DNA of 64,000 nucleotides. Origin: Anaerostipes hominis (ex Lee et al. 2021). GTDB lineage: Bacteria; Bacillota; Clostridia; Lachnospirales; Lachnospiraceae. Shown here in pieces: positions 1 through 7,143 of this stretch; within the stretch, counting starts at the first letter, position 1, and every line of letters starts with the position of its first letter. Location: contig NZ_NQOG01000005.1 of the NCBI RefSeq assembly GCF_002270485.1, forward strand, positions 62,001 to 126,000, given 5' to 3'. The translations under genes were made by a program, and so were the position numbers. The notes below the pieces were generated by a model. It was not told where the DNA came from. It was given only the letters and a program-made list of their open reading frames with translations, and made no database searches.

Positions 1-1113
1 AGGAATCTGATTCGTCAGAGTTTTCAAAAGGGTGGATTTGCCGATTCCGTTGAAACCTGTGATCACAATTTTCTGTCCTCCTTTTGCTGAAAATTGAAGG
101 CCGGAGAGAAGCGGATATTGATACCCCACAGACAAATGTCTCACGGACAGGTGGTCAGCATTTGTCACCGGAAGCTGTGAAAAATTAAAACACGGTCGGT
201 TCTCAGTTACGTCTGGATTTTCCATGCGTTCCATCCTGTTCAGCTGCTTCTTGCGTCCTCTGGCCATTTTTGACTTTCGCCCGGCCATGTTTTTTCTGAT
301 AAATTCTTCTGTTTCTTTGATCTTTTTCTGCTGGAAAGAATACCGTCGGATATATTCTTCCTGAAGAAACGTTTTCTTTTTTAAAAAATCAGAGTAGGTG
401 CCGTAATATTTTGTAAGTCTGCCGTTATGAATATCGCATACGCGGTTGACGCTCTGTTCTAAAAATTCATTGTCGTGGGAGACAACCAGAAAAGCGCTCG
501 GAAGCCCTGAAAGGTAGTCTGCCAGCCAGGAGACGTGCTCCTTATCCAGAAAGTTTGTAGGTTCATCCAGCAGCAGGACAGAAGGCTGTTCCAGCAAAAG
601 TTTAGCGAGGATGACTCTGGCTCTCTGACCTCCGCTGATTTTTTCTACCGGGCATTCAAGACCGATAGTGAGGAGTCCCAGTCCGGCAGCTGCCTGTTCA
701 ATCCTGGTGTCAATCTGATAAAAGTCATGGAGCTCTAATTGTTCCTGGAGCCGTGCGGCGGCAGGGAGGGCTTTTTCATCTCCGGCCGCTGCTTTTGAAT
801 ACAGCAGATTCATTTGCTCCTCTTTTATAAAGAGAGACTGAAAAGCAGATTTTAAGAAATCTGAGATCGTTATATTTTCTTTCATCTGTGCGTATTGATC
901 CAGGCATCCGAAAGAAGCTGCAGGATGTCTGAAGATCTGTCCGCTGTCGGGAGTAATCTGCCCGGTGCAGATTTTGATAAACGTACTTTTTCCTGCACCA
1001 TTTGGACCGACAATTCCTATATGTTCTCCTTTATTGAGCTGGAATTTTGTTTCTTTAAAAAGCTGTTTATCACCGAATGAATGTGATAAATCTTTAATAT
1101 CTAATAAACTCAT
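1..1113 (-). CDS. ABC-F family ATPase, C-terminus cut by window edge
   Basis: Soluble twin-ATPase of the ABC-F family, which acts on the ribosome (translation factor or antibiotic-resistance protection protein) rather than as a transporter. Visible in order: first Walker A GPNGAGKS near residues 36-43, ABC signature ISGGQ, Walker B VLLLDEPTNFLD, a basic inter-domain linker rich in K/R (RKNMAGRKSKMARGRKKQ), then the second Walker A GFNGIGKST just before the window ends. No membrane segment. The ATG at 1113 is preceded by GAAAGGA. The gene lies behind an elaborate leader (1135-1431) that resembles the antibiotic-responsive attenuators of ABC-F resistance genes, which is my reason to suspect a resistance role; the subfamily cannot be settled from the partial sequence. 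Confidence 0.9.
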   Translation of the reverse strand, partial: MSLLDIKDLSHSFGDKQLFKETKFQLNKGEHIGIVGPNGAGKSTFIKICTGQITPDSGQIFRHPAASFGCLDQYAQMKENITISDFLKSAFQSLFIKEEQMNLLYSKAAAGDEKALPAAARLQEQLELHDFYQIDTRIEQAAAGLGLLTIGLECPVEKISGGQRARVILAKLLLEQPSVLLLDEPTNFLDKEHVSWLADYLSGLPSAFLVVSHDNEFLEQSVNRVCDIHNGRLTKYYGTYSDFLKKKTFLQEEYIRRYSFQQKKIKETEEFIRKNMAGRKSKMARGRKKQLNRMERMENPDVTENRPCFNFSQLPVTNADHLSVRHLSVGYQYPLLSGLQFSAKGGQKIVITGFNGIGKSTLLKTLTNQIP

Positions 1114-1134
1114 GATGATCTGATCCTTTCATAT

Positions 1135-1241
1135 AAAAAAGACAGAAGACAAAATACATTTCTGTATCTGCCTTCTGCCGTATTGTCAGTATGTTATAGA
1201 ACAACAGAAGGCCGCGGACAAAACATTGTCCGCAGCCTTTT
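1135..1241 (-). promoter_or_regulatory. Terminator/antiterminator leader of the ABC-F gene
   Basis: Read on the minus strand, CAGAAG (1177-1172) pairs with CTTCTG (1148-1143), extended by ATACA/TGTAT, and is followed by six U (1140-1135): an intrinsic terminator 22 bases before the ABC-F start. The 5' arm CAGAAGGC (1177-1170) can pair instead with GCCTTCTG (1212-1205), which would prevent the terminator. A third stem, GGCTGCGGACA with TGTCCGCGGCC (1238-1211), overlaps that antiterminator arm by three bases. Three mutually exclusive stems are seen directly; control by ribosome stalling is inference from known ABC-F leaders. Confidence 0.65.
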
Positions 1242-1289
1242 AGCATGGGATTCTTCGGGAAAACAGGTATCCAAATAAGGACTGCTCAT
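1194..1289 (-). CDS. Possible second leader peptide (31 aa) inside the attenuator
   Basis: An ATG at 1289 opens a 31-codon frame that runs straight through the stem at 1238-1211 and ends with TAA at 1196-1194, just past the antiterminator arm at 1212-1205. This is where a stalled ribosome would choose between the stems. There is no good Shine-Dalgarno: the nearest purine run (GGGAG) is about 27 bases upstream. It may therefore be chance, or be translated only by re-initiation after the first leader ORF. Confidence 0.3.
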   Translation of the reverse strand: MSSPYLDTCFPEESHAKRLRTMFCPRPSVVL

Positions 1290-1329
1290 GCAGCCGCAGA
1301 TGATTCTGGATTTGTCTCCCGATGAAATC

Positions 1330-1431
1330 TTAAAGCGGATAAAATCCGCCGTACTCTGCACAATGTTTCATCGGTCTGAATTGTACAGAGTTTACTCGCC
1401 TTCTCGGCTGGTCTGATCTATATAAGCCCAT
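1330..1431 (-). CDS. Probable leader peptide of the ABC-F gene (33 aa)
   Basis: A 33-codon frame starting MGLYRSDQPRRR and ending YGGFYPL. It has a strong Shine-Dalgarno, AAAGGAG, about eight bases before the ATG. Its 3' half lies in two alternative stems: ACTCTGTACAAT (1390-1379) with ATTGTGCAGAGT (1362-1351), and GATGAAA/TTTCATC enclosing GCGGAT/ATCCGC around 1372-1321. It sits 200 bases upstream of the terminator at 1135-1177. A short, well-initiated, basic peptide ending inside RNA structure is the usual design of a stalling leader. No similarity to a named peptide is recognised. Confidence 0.5.
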   Translation of the reverse strand: MGLYRSDQPRRRVNSVQFRPMKHCAEYGGFYPL

Positions 1432-1483
1432 GCTGGTTGCTCCTTTTGTTTCATAAAATTTTCTGAGTGGTTTTTGAGATTTT

Positions 1484-1541
1484 ATTTTGCACACGCTTGT
1501 AGTGAGGCAATTCAAAGCCGAACAGAAATCGTGTGCAAAAT
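1484..1541. repeat. 12-bp perfect inverted repeat after pflB
   Basis: ATTTTGCACACG (1484-1495) and its exact complement (1530-1541) enclose a 34-base loop, four bases beyond the pflB stop codon. It could protect or end the pflB message, but on the minus strand it is followed by AAAATAAAA rather than a U-tract, so it is not a canonical intrinsic terminator. The role is unknown. Confidence 0.6.
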
Positions 1542-1544
1542 GCC

Positions 1545-3776
1545 CTACATTCCCTCGTGGAACGTTCTTCTTACAACTTCTTCCTGCTGTTCTCTGGAAA
1601 GCTTATTAAAGTTTACCGCATATCCGGAAACACGGATCGTCAGTGTCGGATACTTGTCCGGATGTTCCATTGCGTCAATCAATGTCTCGCGGTTGAATAC
1701 GTTGACATTCAGGTGATGAGCGCCCTGTACAAAGTAACCGTCCAGGATATTTGCAAGATTTTCTTCTCTCTGGCCCTGATCTTTTCCTAAGGCCTCCGGT
1801 ACAATGGAGAAGGTGTTGGAAACACCATCCTGGCATACGTCGCGGTAAGGGATCTTGGCTACGGAATTTAGAGAAGCCAGAGCGCCGCTGTTGTCCCGTC
1901 CGTGCATTGGGTTTGCACCAGGAGCAAGAGGCTCTCCTAATTTTCTTCCGTCCGGTGTGGAGCCCGTTTTCTTTCCATACATAACATTGGATGTGATGGT
2001 AAGCGCAGATAATGTATGGATGGCATTTCTATAGATCGGGTGTTTCTTTAATTCCTCAGAGAATAAAGTGACAGTGTTGACAGCCAGGTCGTCTGCCCGG
2101 TCATCGTCATTGCCGTATTTCGGGAAGTCTCCTTCAGTCTCAAAATCTACAGCCACACCGTTTTCATTGCGGACCGGTTTTACAGCGGCATATTTGATCG
2201 CTGATAAGGAGTCTGCCGCGATGGAAAGACCTGCCACGCCGTATGCTGCGATACGCTCCATATTGGTATCGTGCAGTGCGAACTGGCTCGCCTCGTAGGC
2301 ATATTTGTCATGCATATAATGGATGATATTTACTGTGTCAACGTATAATTCGGCCACATAAGAAAGAACCTTTTTGTAGTTTGCCCAAACTTTTTCGTAG
2401 TCCAATACTTCATCGGTGATCGGCTCGATGCCCGGAATGACTTCAATCCCCTTTTTCTCATCGATGCCGCCGTTGATTGCATACAGCAGGGACTTGGCAA
2501 GGTTGCAGCGCGCTCCGAACAGCTGGGTCTGTTTTCCGACTTTCATAGCAGACACACAGCAGGCGATAGCATAATCATCTCCGTAAATCGGTCTCATGAC
2601 ATCGTCATTTTCATACTGGATAGAGTCTGTGTCAATGGAAACTTTGGAGCAGAACTTTTTGAAGTTCGCCGGAAGCTTTTCAGACCAGAGGACAGTCAGG
2701 TTCGGCTCCGGAGCTGTTCCCAAATTATAAAGAGTATGGAGATAACGGAAAGAAGTCTTTGTTACAAGCGGTTTGCTGTTGATTCCGATGCCGCCGATGG
2801 ACTCTGTGATCCAGGTAGGGTCTCCTCCGAATAATTCATCGTATTCCGGTGTCCTTAAATGTCTTACAAGACGAAGCTTGATGATAAACTGGTCGATCAG
2901 TTCCTGGGCGTCTTTCTCCGTCAGAACGCCGTTTTCCAGGTCGCGCTGAATATAAATATCAAGGAAAGTGGAAGTACGTCCGAGGGATGTAGCCGCACCG
3001 TTGTTTTCTTTTACACCGGCAAGATAAGCCATATATACGGCCTGAACAGCCTCTTTGGCGTTGGATGCGGGTTTAGAGATATCCACTCCGTAGGAAGCAG
3101 CCATTTCTTTGATCGCTCCTAAAGCACGGATCTGCTCGGATACTTCCTCTCTTGCACGGATGCGGTCTTCGCTCATCGGTCCGTCTAAGGCATCCAGATC
3201 ACGTTTCTTTTCTTCAACGAGATAATCAATTCCATAGAGGGCGGCACGGCGGTAGTCTCCGATTACACGTCCTCGTCCGTATGCATCCGGAAGCCCTGTC
3301 AAAAGACCGGCAGTCCTTGCAAGTCTTGTGCGCTGCGGATAAGCGTCAAAGACACCTTCGTTGTGTGTCTTGCGGTATTCATTGAAGTGACGGTCAATTT
3401 CCGGATTCAGCTTGTATCCGTACTGCTCCAGAGAAGAATGGGCCATTCTCTTTCCGCCGTATAAGTTTACGATACGTTTTAACGGAGCATCTGTCTGAAG
3501 ACCGACGATGACTTCATTTTCTTTGTCGATATATCCGGGAGCGAAGTTTGTGATGCCGGAGATGATGTCAGTTTCTACATCTAAAACTCCGCCTTTTTTT
3601 GTTTCTTCGGAAAGCAGTTCTTCGCATTTGTTCCACACTTTTTCCGTTTTTTCTGAAACACCTGCCAGGAAAGAGTCATCGCCCTCATATAACGTATAAT
3701 TTTTCTGTATAAAGTCCCTTACGTTGGTTTCCTTTGTCCATTTTCCATCTTTAAAGCCATTCCATTCTTTTAACAT
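1545..3776 (-). CDS. pflB: Formate C-acetyltransferase (pyruvate formate-lyase)
   Basis: Glycyl-radical enzyme that splits pyruvate with CoA into acetyl-CoA and formate in the cytoplasm of fermenting cells. At 743 residues it has the usual family length. The catalytic cysteine pair is Cys406-Cys407 (IACCVSAM) and the radical-bearing glycine is Gly718 in RVSGYAVNF close to the C-terminus. The start overlaps the end of pflA by seven bases, so the order of transcription is pflA then pflB and translation is probably coupled. Formate also feeds one-carbon units to purine synthesis, which fits the ZTP riboswitch upstream. Confidence 0.97.
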   Translation of the reverse strand: MLKEWNGFKDGKWTKETNVRDFIQKNYTLYEGDDSFLAGVSEKTEKVWNKCEELLSEETKKGGVLDVETDIISGITNFAPGYIDKENEVIVGLQTDAPLKRIVNLYGGKRMAHSSLEQYGYKLNPEIDRHFNEYRKTHNEGVFDAYPQRTRLARTAGLLTGLPDAYGRGRVIGDYRRAALYGIDYLVEEKKRDLDALDGPMSEDRIRAREEVSEQIRALGAIKEMAASYGVDISKPASNAKEAVQAVYMAYLAGVKENNGAATSLGRTSTFLDIYIQRDLENGVLTEKDAQELIDQFIIKLRLVRHLRTPEYDELFGGDPTWITESIGGIGINSKPLVTKTSFRYLHTLYNLGTAPEPNLTVLWSEKLPANFKKFCSKVSIDTDSIQYENDDVMRPIYGDDYAIACCVSAMKVGKQTQLFGARCNLAKSLLYAINGGIDEKKGIEVIPGIEPITDEVLDYEKVWANYKKVLSYVAELYVDTVNIIHYMHDKYAYEASQFALHDTNMERIAAYGVAGLSIAADSLSAIKYAAVKPVRNENGVAVDFETEGDFPKYGNDDDRADDLAVNTVTLFSEELKKHPIYRNAIHTLSALTITSNVMYGKKTGSTPDGRKLGEPLAPGANPMHGRDNSGALASLNSVAKIPYRDVCQDGVSNTFSIVPEALGKDQGQREENLANILDGYFVQGAHHLNVNVFNRETLIDAMEHPDKYPTLTIRVSGYAVNFNKLSREQQEEVVRRTFHEGM

Positions 3777-4495
3777 TGTTTTCCTCCGTATTGATCAAAA
3801 TAGGTTTTTTGAAGTTGTTTGGTACGTTCCTTGTCCATTGCCGGAACTCCTTTGAGTGGGTAAGAAAGATTCATTACCTCATATTTGTTGGCACCGAGCA
3901 GATGATAGGGAAGAAGCTCTACCTTTTCTACGTTTGGTATGCGGTCTATGTATTCCTTTAATTCCTGCATGTGCTCTTCGCTGTCTGTAAGTCCCGGAAC
4001 TACGACATGGCGAATCCATAGTTTCGTGCTGTTTTGTTCCAATGCCTTTAGAAATTCGTTGAACCGCTCCATCGGTCTTCCTGTCATAGACTCGTAAGCC
4101 AGTTCGGTTATTTCTTTGAGGTCTAAAAGTACCAGATTCGTGTAAGAGAGGATCTCATCATAATCTCCCTGTCCGAAGCCTGCGGTGTCAATGCACGTAT
4201 GGATACCTTCCTGTCTGCAGAGTTTCAGGGTCTTAAGCAAAAACTCCGGCTGCATCAGCGGCTCTCCGCCCGAAAAGGTCACTCCGCCGTTCTGTTTAAA
4301 GTACGGCTTAAAGCGGGAAATCTTTTTCACCAGTGCCTCCGGAGTTATCTCTTCACCGCCCTGAAACTCCCAGGTGTCGGGGTTATGGCAGAACTTACAC
4401 CGAAGGGCACAGCCCTGGAAAAAGACTACGCTGCGGATGCCCGGGCCGTCCACTAATCCCATGGATTCCATGGAATGGATGTGTCCAACAATCAT
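3770..4495 (-). CDS. pflA: Pyruvate formate-lyase activating enzyme (radical SAM)
   Basis: Radical-SAM activase that abstracts hydrogen from Gly718 of PflB using S-adenosylmethionine. The [4Fe-4S] ligands are Cys29, Cys33 and Cys36 in the CxxxCxxC motif (GCALRCKFC), followed by the SAM-binding stretch FSGGEPLMQ. Length of 241 residues matches the short PflA type without an extra ferredoxin insert. First gene of the pflAB operon; the ATG at 4495 follows AGGAGG. Upstream lie one copy of a dispersed repeat (4558-4735) and the ZTP riboswitch with its terminator, so pflA is expressed only when the riboswitch permits read-through. Confidence 0.96.
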   Translation of the reverse strand: MIVGHIHSMESMGLVDGPGIRSVVFFQGCALRCKFCHNPDTWEFQGGEEITPEALVKKISRFKPYFKQNGGVTFSGGEPLMQPEFLLKTLKLCRQEGIHTCIDTAGFGQGDYDEILSYTNLVLLDLKEITELAYESMTGRPMERFNEFLKALEQNSTKLWIRHVVVPGLTDSEEHMQELKEYIDRIPNVEKVELLPYHLLGANKYEVMNLSYPLKGVPAMDKERTKQLQKTYFDQYGGKQC

Positions 4496-4557
4496 AGGAA
4501 CCTCCTGTAAAAATGTTGATTGGCTGCCTGGGATACGAGTATAAGCGGTTTATGGAA

Positions 4558-4735
4558 GGACAAAGTAGGCAAGCCCACACCTCATCTCCCCAACACCCCA
4601 CTCTTTGAGGGGCTTGACAACTTTGCGTGCCAGATGCGATTTGCCAAAAGCAAATAATTTCCTTACGCATCTGTGCACAACCCGCGGAGCGTTTTTATTT
4701 CATGGGGAAGGTCGTAGAACTTTCCTGTGAAATAA
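4558..4735 (-). repeat. Dispersed structured repeat, copy 1
   Basis: About 178 bp, present three times in the window (also 5963-6144 and 20750-20923) at roughly 90% identity by eye. On the minus strand it starts directly at the U-tract of the riboswitch terminator. Stems in order: TTTCACAGGAAAG/CTTTCCCC.ATGAAA-type hairpin, CAGATGCG/CGCATCTG enclosing TTTGC/GGCAAA, a GCCCCTC hairpin (poorly paired in this copy), and GTGGGC/GCCTAC. Fragments of the sequence are open in several frames but no frame has a start with Shine-Dalgarno. It lies between the riboswitch and pflA, so every pflA transcript contains it. Confidence 0.85.
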
Positions 4736-4838
4736 AAAAAGCCGCACGTCCAGGCAGAGTGCCCAGACGGTCGGCTAAAAATTCATTGTCATACTTCCTG
4801 TGGTAAACTCCACTTGTCCGTCAGTCATATGACTTATG
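4736..4838 (-). promoter_or_regulatory. ZTP (pfl motif) riboswitch with terminator
   Basis: Minus-strand leader of pflAB. The aptamer shows P1 TCATA/TATGA (4832-4828 with its partner near 4790), the conserved GACTGACGG, a GTGG/CCAC hairpin and, after a linker, the hallmark GCCGACCGTCTGGGCA (about 4775-4760). The 3' domain is part of a long hairpin (AGCCG.CCGTCTGGGCA with TGCCTGGACG.GCGGCT) followed by seven T (4740-4734), a terminator. Known family behaviour: ZTP/ZMP, which builds up when 10-formyl-THF is short, binds the aptamer and turns genes on. The name pfl motif comes from exactly this gene context. Confidence 0.85.
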
Positions 4839-4843
4839 TCTTT

Positions 4844-4873
4844 AAAATACTATACCTGGCACCGGAATGTCAA
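4844..4873 (-). promoter_or_regulatory. Promoter of the pflAB riboswitch leader
   Basis: Minus-strand TTGACA (4873-4868), an 18-base spacer and TATTTT (4849-4844). The predicted start of transcription near 4837 falls directly before the P1 stem of the ZTP aptamer, which supports the assignment although the -10 box is imperfect. Confidence 0.55.
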
Positions 4874-5005
4874 CCCCGGAATCGAAATATTTAATGTAAA
4901 ATTTTTAGCCGGCTCCATCATAACCTGGATGCTTCTGCCTGTCTACCGGGTATCTGATAAAAGTTTTCATGTTTAAAATTCAGAAAATCCGGGCATGTTC
5001 ATAGT

Positions 5006-5608
5006 ATGAAGAAGAAATCAAACATTTGGATGTTTTTCCTTGCCGCCGCAGTGATCTTCTCTGTGGTCTGGGCAAAAGAGGAAGACGACAAAGCGGATCA
5101 GAAAATAAAACAGGGAGTCGTGCGGTTCCATATACGGGCAAATAGTAACAGCAGGAAAGACCAGGCAGAGAAACTCCTGGTCAGGGATCAGGTAGTGGCA
5201 TATCTGAAGCCCTGTATGGAGCAGGCCAAAACAAAAGAAGATGCAAAGAGAATCCTTGACAGCCGGAAAAAGGATATTGCCAAAGTGGCAAAGGCCACGC
5301 TGCAAAAGAGGGGAAGGGATCTTCCGGTCAAAGTCTATCTGACCAGAGAGAAGTTTCCCGAAAAAGACTATGGCAGCTACGTATTTCCCGAGGGAACCTA
5401 CGATGCACTGAGAATTGATCTCGGAAATGCCAGTGGACATAATTGGTGGTGTGTCATGTTTCCGGACCTTTGCATTACCAAAGAGAGTGAAGCGGCAAAA
5501 GACGAAAATACCAGAAAAAAACTGGAGCAGCAGGTAGGAAAAAAAGGAGTGAAAAAGCTGGAAAGGAAGAAAGAGAAGCTGCCCTGGTTTTTGAAATGGC
5601 TGGAGTAG
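5006..5608 (+). CDS. spoIIR: Stage II sporulation protein R
   Basis: Forespore-made signal protein that crosses into the intermembrane space and triggers SpoIIGA-dependent processing of pro-sigma-E in the mother cell. N-terminal hydrophobic signal/anchor at residues 8-23, then the family motifs FHIRANSNS followed by DQ.EKLLVRDQV, and GTYDALRIDLG..SGHNWWCVMFPDLC. The 200-residue length is normal. There is no Shine-Dalgarno before the ATG; the only upstream signal is GGCATGTTCA (4992-5001), which resembles a sigma-F -10 element so close that the message could be leaderless. The C-terminal 40 residues are very lysine-rich. Confidence 0.93.
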   Translation: MKKKSNIWMFFLAAAVIFSVVWAKEEDDKADQKIKQGVVRFHIRANSNSRKDQAEKLLVRDQVVAYLKPCMEQAKTKEDAKRILDSRKKDIAKVAKATLQKRGRDLPVKVYLTREKFPEKDYGSYVFPEGTYDALRIDLGNASGHNWWCVMFPDLCITKESEAAKDENTRKKLEQQVGKKGVKKLERKKEKLPWFLKWLE

Positions 5609-5658
5609 AGAGGTAATATTTACTAAATAAATATATAAAAAGTTAACTACTTTTTTCG

Positions 5659-5687
5659 TTGATATTTGTTGAAAAAACAGGTATAAT
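5659..5687 (+). promoter_or_regulatory. Sigma-A promoter before the small membrane ORF
   Basis: TTGATA (5659-5664), spacer of exactly 17 bases, TATAAT (5682-5687). A near-perfect vegetative promoter that would start transcription near 5694, about 80 bases before the ORF at 5775. Confidence 0.75.
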
Positions 5688-5774
5688 AAAGTTACAAAGG
5701 TTTTAAAAATTTATAAAAATACATTTTATTTCCAACACGGCTGAGAGGGGCAGAAAGTGAAGGAGATGGTATGG

Positions 5775-5891
5775 ATGAAAAAGATTTCAAAGAGGCATAC
5801 GGTATGGTAGATCAATTATTTTTATAGGTCTCTGCTGCTCATAACAGCAGGGATTCTGATGCTTTTGGCCTTCCTGCTGCTCCTCCGGTAA
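5775..5891 (+). pseudogene. 38-codon single-TM protein with amber codon at position 12
   Basis: Starting at the ATG at 5775 (AAGGAG nine bases upstream) the frame reads MKKISKRHTVW, then TAG (5808-5810), then continues open for 26 codons as INYFYRSLLLITAG and a fully hydrophobic helix to TAA at 5889. It aligns without a gap to the intact 38-residue protein at 6277-6393: both share MKK at the start and FYRS at positions 16-19 followed by LLI and a TM helix. The homologue has Glu (GAG) where this copy has TAG, one base change. It is either a recent nonsense mutant or a frame that is read through. Promoter and ribosome site are intact. Confidence 0.6.
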
Positions 5892-5917
5892 CTGCAGACG
5901 ATTACATATCAAAATAC

Positions 5918-5965
5918 AAAGAGGGAATTTTACAGGTGTATTCTGTAAACTTTCCTCTTTTATTT
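5918..5965 (+). terminator. Intrinsic terminator after the amber-containing ORF
   Basis: AAAGAGG..TTTTACAG pairs with CTGTAAA..CCTCTTT around a GTGTATT loop and is followed by TTTTATTT. Repeat copy 2 begins at its T-tract. Confidence 0.75.
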
Positions 5966-6144
5966 CATTTCATAGGAAAGTTCTATGACCTTCCCTATGA
6001 AATAAAAACGCTCCGCGGGTTGTGCACAGATGCGTAAGGAAATTATTTGCCTGCGGCAAATTGCATCTGGCACGCAAAGTTGTCAAGCCCCTCAAAGAGT
6101 GAGGGGCTGGGGAGATGAGGTGTGGGCTTGCCCACTTTGTCCTT
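5963..6144 (+). repeat. Dispersed structured repeat, copy 2
   Basis: Second copy of the ~178-bp repeat, plus orientation. It starts at the T-tract of the terminator at 5918-5965. Hairpins: TTTCATAGG.AAG with CTTCCCTATGAAA (5968-6003), CAGATGC/GCATCTG enclosing TTTGCC/GGCAAA, GCCCCTC/GAGGGGC with an AAAGAGT loop, and GTGGGC/GCCCAC. Ends near ACTTTGTCCTT at 6144. The right-hand neighbour is the intact small membrane ORF. Confidence 0.85.
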
Positions 6145-6276
6145 TCTCTGTGAGAAAGCAAAAAACATAAAGAGTGCACTATCTGGGAACCATAAAAACA
6201 AATGATGAAACAGGCACAACTTTTATGCTGCCCAAAACGTCTAATTATTAAATACGGATGTAAGGAGAATCTACAA

Positions 6277-6393
6277 ATGAAGAAAAAAATAAAAAAAGAT
6301 AAACTAAAAGAAATGAAGGATTTTTACCGTTCAGTCCTGCTGATTTCACTTGGCATCACTATGATCCTGATCTTCCAGGCAATGCTCATGTAG
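6277..6393 (+). CDS. Small single-TM protein (38 aa), unknown function
   Basis: Begins MKKKIKKDKLKEMK, an amphipathic, strongly basic stretch, followed by FYRSVLLISLG and one hydrophobic helix running to the C-terminus. I chose the ATG at 6277 because TAAGGAG lies ten bases upstream; the longer in-frame start at 6202 has no ribosome site. A gapless paralogue with an amber codon lies 500 bp upstream on the other side of a repeat copy. Positive N-terminus plus one helix predicts an inner-membrane protein with its basic end in the cytoplasm. I do not recognise the family. Confidence 0.6.
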   Translation: MKKKIKKDKLKEMKDFYRSVLLISLGITMILIFQAMLM

Positions 6394-6422
6394 ACAGAAA
6401 ATCATGGACGATTCAGCTGATG

Positions 6423-6450
6423 AAAAAGACACGCCGCTAAAGCGTGTCTT
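6423..6450 (-). terminator. Terminator after the methyltransferase
   Basis: Stem AAGACACGC/GCGTGTCTT with a short loop, followed on the minus strand by TTTTT. It separates the converging small-membrane ORF and methyltransferase genes. Confidence 0.75.
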
Positions 6451-6472
6451 GCGGTATGTATGTTTGGACTGC

Positions 6473-7090
6473 TTAATCCTCAGGCAAAGGTTTCTTTGCA
6501 GAGATCAACAGCAGTTTTTTCAGCTTATGTACACGAAACTTTGTGAGTCCCGCTGCCTTGAACATGCCAAGAATTTCATGAGTGGACGGCCGTTTCACCT
6601 TACAGGAAGGAAGAAGCCTGTCCGCCACGTTGCCGGTGATTCTTATTACCTCCGGGAATGCAACGACACCGATGTAAAGCCTTCCGCCAGGAGTCAGGAG
6701 ATCGGCCGCTTTCTGAATGAACTCCGCCTGGTCGGGGAAGTGATGGAATGCGCTGCACACAGTTATGATGCGAAATGTATTGTCCTCAAAATCCAGGTCA
6801 TCGCTGCTGCCTACCTGGAAATGCAGGTCGGGATAATCTTCACTGGCCCTGCGGATCATCTCTCCGGAGATGTCGACTCCATATCCTTCAGCGTTTCTCC
6901 AGCGTGTGAGTCCGGCGAGCAGCGCTCCGGTCCCGCATCCCACATCCAGAATTTTATCATTGTCGCGGACACATATCTTTTTGATCATCTCCTGTTCCAG
7001 AGAAGCCGCCATCTTACCGCTGATGGTCTTTTCATAATTTTCAGCCTTTTTATCGTAAATTTTTGCAGAACGTTCTTTTACATTTTTCAT
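6473..7090 (-). CDS. Class I SAM-dependent methyltransferase
   Basis: Cytoplasmic Rossmann-fold methyltransferase of 205 residues. Motif I ILDVGCGTGALL (residues about 44-55) binds SAM; an acidic residue after the second strand (YGVDISGEM), the FHHFPD segment and the late LTPGGRLYIG strand are those of the UbiE/COQ5-like or Methyltransf_11 group. The acceptor substrate cannot be read from the sequence. AGAGGA precedes the ATG at suitable distance. It is a single gene, with its own terminator downstream and the AEC transporter gene behind it on the same strand, 54 bases upstream. Confidence 0.85.
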   Translation of the reverse strand: MKNVKERSAKIYDKKAENYEKTISGKMAASLEQEMIKKICVRDNDKILDVGCGTGALLAGLTRWRNAEGYGVDISGEMIRRASEDYPDLHFQVGSSDDLDFEDNTFRIITVCSAFHHFPDQAEFIQKAADLLTPGGRLYIGVVAFPEVIRITGNVADRLLPSCKVKRPSTHEILGMFKAAGLTKFRVHKLKKLLLISAKKPLPED

Positions 7091-7143
7091 AGGTACGTCC
7101 TCTCTTTCTTCATCTTACTCTATTATTCTTTACAATGATTATA

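Noticed and set aside
1484-1541. Inverted repeat after pflB as intrinsic terminator
   Set aside because: Perfect 12-bp stem but a 34-base loop and A-rich, not U-rich, 3' flank; kept only as an inverted repeat.
6404-7138. Long plus-strand open frame (244 codons)
   Set aside because: It is the antisense of the methyltransferase at 6473-7090, which has all SAM motifs and a ribosome site; the plus frame has no recognisable motif.
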